DNA from: Pseudomonadota bacterium
GTDB taxonomy: Bacteria > Pseudomonadota > Alphaproteobacteria > Rhizobiales > Xanthobacteraceae
Length of the DNA: 10,886 bases
Reading direction: 5' to 3'
Assembly: GCA_023414975.1 (NCBI GenBank)
Contig: JAEZMI010000409.1
Coordinates: forward strand, 1-10,886
The translations under genes and the position numbers were made by a program. This document shows positions 8,528 through 10,886 of this stretch, piece by piece (position 1 is the first letter of the stretch; every line of letters begins with the position of its first letter). A model generated the notes under the pieces. That model did not search any database. It saw nothing but the letters and a program-made list of their open reading frames with translations, and had not been told where the DNA came from.

Positions 8528-9385
8528 TCAGGCGATGGCCAGCCGCTTCTCGACGCGGCTGGTGACGGACTTCATGAGGGCGAGGCTGCCAAGGGCGGAC
8601 ATCAGCGCGATGAGGCTCAGCGTCGCCGCGAAGGGCAGGTTCAGCACCGAGAAACCCTGCAGATAAGCGAGGTTGGCGATCATCAGCACCTTGCCGCCGC
8701 CGATCAGCTGCGGGGTCGAGAAGGCGCTCATCGTCCAGGCGAAGACCACGACGATGCCCGACAATATGCCCGGCAGGGTGAGGGGCAGGGTGACGTGCCA
8801 GAACACCCGGCCGGGACTCGCGCCGAGATTGGCCGCCGCCTTTTCGCAATCGCGGTCGACATGGCTGATGGCGGTGGCCAGCAGGATGATCATCACCGGC
8901 ATGGAGAACTGCACCAGCGCCACCACCACACCGAAGCGCGTGTACATCAACTGCAACGGCATATCGATGAGGCCGAGCTTGCGCAGCATCGCGTTGATGA
9001 AGCCATCCGTGCCGAGCGTCAGCATCCAGGAGAAGGTGCGCACGATTTCGCCGGTGAACAGCGGCGTGATGGAGAGCGAGACCAGCAGCGAGCGCACCCA
9101 GTCGCGCCGCGCACGGACCAGCGCATAGGCGACGGGATAGCTGAGCAGCAGCGAGAAGATGGCGGTCAGCAGGCTGATGTAGAAGGTGTCGAGCAGCACC
9201 AGCCAGTAAATCGGCCTGTTGATGCGGACAAAATTGTCGAAGGTCAGGCCGCCGACATTCAGGGAGCCGGGAATGAACTCGCGCGCGCTGTATTGCAGGA
9301 CTTCGAACATCGCCGCCACCAGGATGACGGCCGTCACCACGGCGGGCGTGAGAAAGGTGATGAAGAACGGGCGGCGCTGGATCAT
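8528..9385 (-). CDS. ABC importer permease, PotB-like
   Basis: The other inner-membrane channel subunit. With the ATG at 9385 the protein has 285 residues, the usual size for PotB-type permeases, and begins MIQRRPFFITFLTPAVVTAV, leading straight into helix 1. About six helices are expected. The EAA loop is EKAAANLGASPGRVFWHVTLPLTLPG (181-206 region), and TPLFTGEIVRTFSWMLTLG precedes it as in PotB homologues. The frame stays open to another ATG at 9505, which would add 40 residues rich in Arg, Ser and Pro without homologue-like features, so the shorter form is chosen; its Shine-Dalgarno (GAG in ATCGAGACCT) is weak. It lies 177 bases after the binding-protein gene, a gap containing two hairpins. 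Confidence 0.9.
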   Translation of the reverse strand: MIQRRPFFITFLTPAVVTAVILVAAMFEVLQYSAREFIPGSLNVGGLTFDNFVRINRPIYWLVLLDTFYISLLTAIFSLLLSYPVAYALVRARRDWVRSLLVSLSITPLFTGEIVRTFSWMLTLGTDGFINAMLRKLGLIDMPLQLMYTRFGVVVALVQFSMPVMIILLATAISHVDRDCEKAAANLGASPGRVFWHVTLPLTLPGILSGIVVVFAWTMSAFSTPQLIGGGKVLMIANLAYLQGFSVLNLPFAATLSLIALMSALGSLALMKSVTSRVEKRLAIA

Positions 9386-9423
9386 AGGTCTCGATGAAGG
9401 CGGGTTGGCGGTGGCGTGCAGGC

Positions 9424-9439
9424 TTCGGCTTGTGCCGAA
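9424..9439 (-). other. Small hairpin before the PotB-like gene
   Basis: TTCGGC (9424-9429) and GCCGAA (9434-9439) form a perfect 6-bp stem with a 4-base loop, 39 bases before the start of the PotB-like permease on the minus strand. No T-run follows. It could form part of a 3' structure protecting the binding-protein message together with the hairpin at 9462-9480. Confidence 0.3.
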
Positions 9440-9461
9440 AGGGCTTATGTGTCCCGTATCA

Positions 9462-9480
9462 GCGACGGCAAAGCCGCCGC
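9462..9480 (-). other. Stem-loop in the binding protein-permease gap
   Basis: On the minus-strand RNA GCGGCGGC and GCCGTCGC pair over 8 bp (one G-U) around a UUU loop; plus-strand positions 9473-9480 and 9462-9469. It is 83 bases after the binding-protein stop and is not followed by a U-run. Such hairpins often stabilise the upstream binding-protein message so that this subunit is made in excess over the permeases; that role is inferred from position. Confidence 0.4.
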
Positions 9481-9562
9481 GCCGATCCGGGACCCGGTAC
9501 CCCACTCACTAGCGCAGCCCGCAGCGGCGGAAGGAAACCCGCTCGGGCCGCGCCGTTCGACC

Positions 9563-10588
9563 TCAGTGCATCATGTTCTCGGTGAACCACGCCTTCCACT
9601 GCGGCAGCAGCGTCGCGTAGGTCTTGTCGTCGAGCACGATGGCGCCCTTCTCGATGGCGTCCTGGCTGGTGAAGATGCCCGGCAGCTTGGCGACTTCCGG
9701 ATCAAGCTTGGCCTCGCCCGAGAGCGGCGAGCACTTGTGGAAATTGCAGAGCTTGGCCAGCATTTCCGGTTCCAGCGCGATGTTGAGGAACTGCTCGGCC
9801 AGCGCCTTCTTCTTCGAGCCGGCATTGATGCCCCACACGTCGGTTCCGGCGACCGCGCCTTCCTTCGGCACGTCGATCTCGACCGACATGCCGAGTTTTT
9901 CGAGGTGGTAGCCGTTGATGTTCAACAGCACCTGCACCGGCGTCTCACCGGTGCGCATCAGGTTCTGGCTGGTGGCGTCCGACTGGTAGAAGGCCTTGAT
10001 GTTCTTCTTCAGTTCGAGGAGCTTCGGCTTCACCTTGTCCCATTCGGCCGGGGTCACGCCGGCCAGCTTCGTGGCGGCGATGATGATGTGGCTCGGGTCG
10101 AAATCCGGCAGGCCGAGCTTGCCGGCGACTTCCGGGCTCCACAGGTCTTCCCAGCTGTTGACCTTGAAGCCCTTGGGCATCAGGTCGGTGCGGAAGGCGG
10201 GCGTGTAGACATACACATAGTCGGCGACCGTGTAATCCGAGCGCTTCGCCATCGGATAGAGCTTGCCGGCGTTGGGAATCTTCGACCAGTCGAGCTTCTC
10301 CATCAGCCCGTCGGAATAATAGAGATAGCCGACATGGGCGGTGGTGTTGATGAGGTCGGATTCCGGGTTGTCGCGGGCGACCTTCGCCTTGGCGAGCCGG
10401 TCCAGCGTGCCGCCGGTGATGTACTCGACCTCGACGCCGGTGCGCTTGGTGAATTCCTTGCCGACGATCTCGACGCCGGCCTTCCAGTTCCCGCCCCAGG
10501 TGCTGATGACCAGCTTCTCCTGAGCCGAGGCGACACCCGCACTGGCCATCACGGCCAGCGCACCCAAGGCAATGCACAGCTTCTTCAT
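9563..10588 (-). CDS. Periplasmic substrate-binding protein of ABC importer, PotD-like (family 1)
   Basis: Secreted receptor that captures the substrate and delivers it to the two permeases. The 341-residue precursor begins MKKLCIALGALAVMASAGVASA, a Sec signal peptide with likely cleavage after Ala22 (ASA|QE); Cys5 is not in a lipobox. The mature part starts KLVISTWGGNWKAGVEIVG, the first strand and loop typical of extracellular solute-binding family 1/PotD-like proteins, and continues with a type II periplasmic-binding fold of normal length. DVWGINAGSKKKALAEQFLNIALEPE is the usual late motif of the polyamine-type group. Cys281 and Cys286 in LCNFHKC could form a disulfide in the periplasm. 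The ATG follows GAGGTGG (10592-10598) by three bases. It is the first gene of the operon. A polyamine substrate is plausible, but amino-acid-derived opines, thiamine or other cations are not excluded. Confidence 0.92.
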   Translation of the reverse strand: MKKLCIALGALAVMASAGVASAQEKLVISTWGGNWKAGVEIVGKEFTKRTGVEVEYITGGTLDRLAKAKVARDNPESDLINTTAHVGYLYYSDGLMEKLDWSKIPNAGKLYPMAKRSDYTVADYVYVYTPAFRTDLMPKGFKVNSWEDLWSPEVAGKLGLPDFDPSHIIIAATKLAGVTPAEWDKVKPKLLELKKNIKAFYQSDATSQNLMRTGETPVQVLLNINGYHLEKLGMSVEIDVPKEGAVAGTDVWGINAGSKKKALAEQFLNIALEPEMLAKLCNFHKCSPLSGEAKLDPEVAKLPGIFTSQDAIEKGAIVLDDKTYATLLPQWKAWFTENMMH

Positions 10589-10606
10589 GTTCCACCTCTG
10601 TCATTG

Positions 10607-10622
10607 GGGCGGCGGACCGCCC
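10607..10622 (-). promoter_or_regulatory. Hairpin just upstream of the binding-protein ribosome binding site
   Basis: On the minus-strand RNA GGGCGG, loop UCCG, CCGCCC form a perfect 6-bp GC stem that ends 8 bases before the GAGGTGG ribosome binding site. It does not cover the site; it may stabilise the leader or be a protein/RNA-binding element. Function is unknown. Confidence 0.4.
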
Positions 10623-10678
10623 GGCTGTTCTGGCCGCGCACCTTCCGGCGGGCGCGCATAGTCGCACTTCCCGGACCT

Positions 10679-10705
10679 GTCGGATGGCGGAGAAACCGCA
10701 TCGAC
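10679..10705 (-). promoter_or_regulatory. Bulged stem-loop in the upstream region of the importer operon
   Basis: On the minus strand GTCGATGCGG faces CCGCCATCCGAC across a TTTCT loop: 10 pairs with two single bulged C residues. It lies about 90 bases before the start codon and could be in the 5' leader RNA or, as DNA, an imperfect operator. An AT-rich stretch beyond it (10731-10793) in otherwise GC-rich sequence probably holds the operon promoter, but no pair of boxes stands out; TTGAGC (minus strand, 10797-10802) is the best -35-like match. Confidence 0.35.
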
Positions 10706-10775
10706 TGAGCGCCCCCAGCCATCAAAGACCTCACATAATTTTCGTATGAGGAAATGTTGCGTGACCCGGCTGGAT

Positions 10776-10865
10776 CGAAAAATACTTTTAACTGGTGCTC
10801 AAGATAGGAAGGGCTGATTCATTCATGTGCGTGTGAATGCCGCCCGCCGGCAGGCGGGCTTTCTT
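10776..10865 (+). ncRNA. Candidate small RNA or leader RNA ending at the orphan terminator
   Basis: The only positive evidence is the tandem hairpin plus T-run ending and an AT-rich patch (10776-10793) that could be its promoter region. The 5' end given is approximate; a transcript starting near 10795 would be about 70 nt. A tiny reading frame ATG-TGC-GTG-TGA (10824-10835) lies in the first hairpin, 12 bases after AGGAAGG, but is too short to trust. No known RNA family is recognised; the sequence does not have the conserved core of SRP RNA. Confidence 0.25.
10820..10865 (+). terminator. Plus-strand intrinsic terminator preceded by a second hairpin, no gene before it
   Basis: GCCCGCC (10842-10848), loop GGCA, GGCGGGC (10853-10859) make a perfect 7-bp GC stem followed at once by TTTCTT (10860-10865), the form of a Rho-independent terminator for rightward transcripts. 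Two bases upstream is another perfect hairpin, CATTCA (10820-10825) and TGAATG (10834-10839). No plus-strand gene lies between the divergent binding-protein gene and this site, so it would end a small RNA or act as an attenuator for a gene to the right of the window. Confidence 0.6.
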
Positions 10866-10886
10866 GGCCCCATGATGCCCCATGGG

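Noticed and set aside
9416..10708. 430-codon plus-strand open frame opposite the binding-protein gene
   Set aside because: Shadow of a gene with a clear signal peptide and solute-binding motifs on the minus strand.
10793..10840. Possible SRP (4.5S) RNA because of a GGAAGG-like segment
   Set aside because: The conserved partner AGCAG loop and surrounding helix are missing.
10867..10886. Direct repeat GCCCCATG twice, two bases apart, and a CCCATGGG palindrome at the right edge
   Set aside because: Too short and cut by the window end; could be chance or the start of a gene not visible here.

Overview
The window is GC-rich double-stranded bacterial chromosome with tightly packed genes. Gene content, codon use and the guaB / MAPEG / rsmB / guaA order point to an alphaproteobacterium of the order Hyphomicrobiales, plausibly near the Xanthobacteraceae (Ancylobacter/Starkeya/Xanthobacter-like). 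That placement is inference from protein character and gene order, not from a search.

Layout. (1) Bases 1-1254, minus strand: the N-terminal 418 codons of a DHA2/EmrB-type MFS drug-efflux transporter, cut by the left edge. (2) Bases 1255-1612: a 358-bp divergent intergenic region with no credible gene. It holds a 32-bp near-perfect palindrome near the MFS start and, next to guaB, RNA-pairing segments that could expose or hide the guaB ribosome binding site. (3) Bases 1613-6533, plus strand: a compact cluster of guaB (IMP dehydrogenase), a small MAPEG-family membrane protein, an RsmB/NOP2-family RNA m5C methyltransferase and guaA (GMP synthase). guaB and guaA are the two consecutive steps IMP -> XMP -> GMP, so the cluster carries the whole guanine branch of purine synthesis, with a membrane protein and an RNA-modifying enzyme between. 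(4) Bases 6534-6592: a short convergent gap with one hairpin. (5) Bases 6593-10588, minus strand: a four-gene ABC importer operon, transcribed in the order periplasmic binding protein, PotB-like permease, PotC-like permease, PotA-like ATPase. It is of the polyamine/opine/iron-type family and its substrate is not determined by sequence. (6) Bases 10589-10886: the operon's upstream region, with two hairpins in the presumed 5' leader. Near the right edge is a plus-strand intrinsic terminator preceded by a second hairpin but by no plus-strand gene.

Most of the window is ordinary core metabolism and transport; no new multi-gene system was found. The observations most worth a second look are non-coding: the switch-like guaB leader, the 32-bp palindrome upstream of the efflux pump, and the orphan terminator (candidate small RNA or leader) at the right edge.
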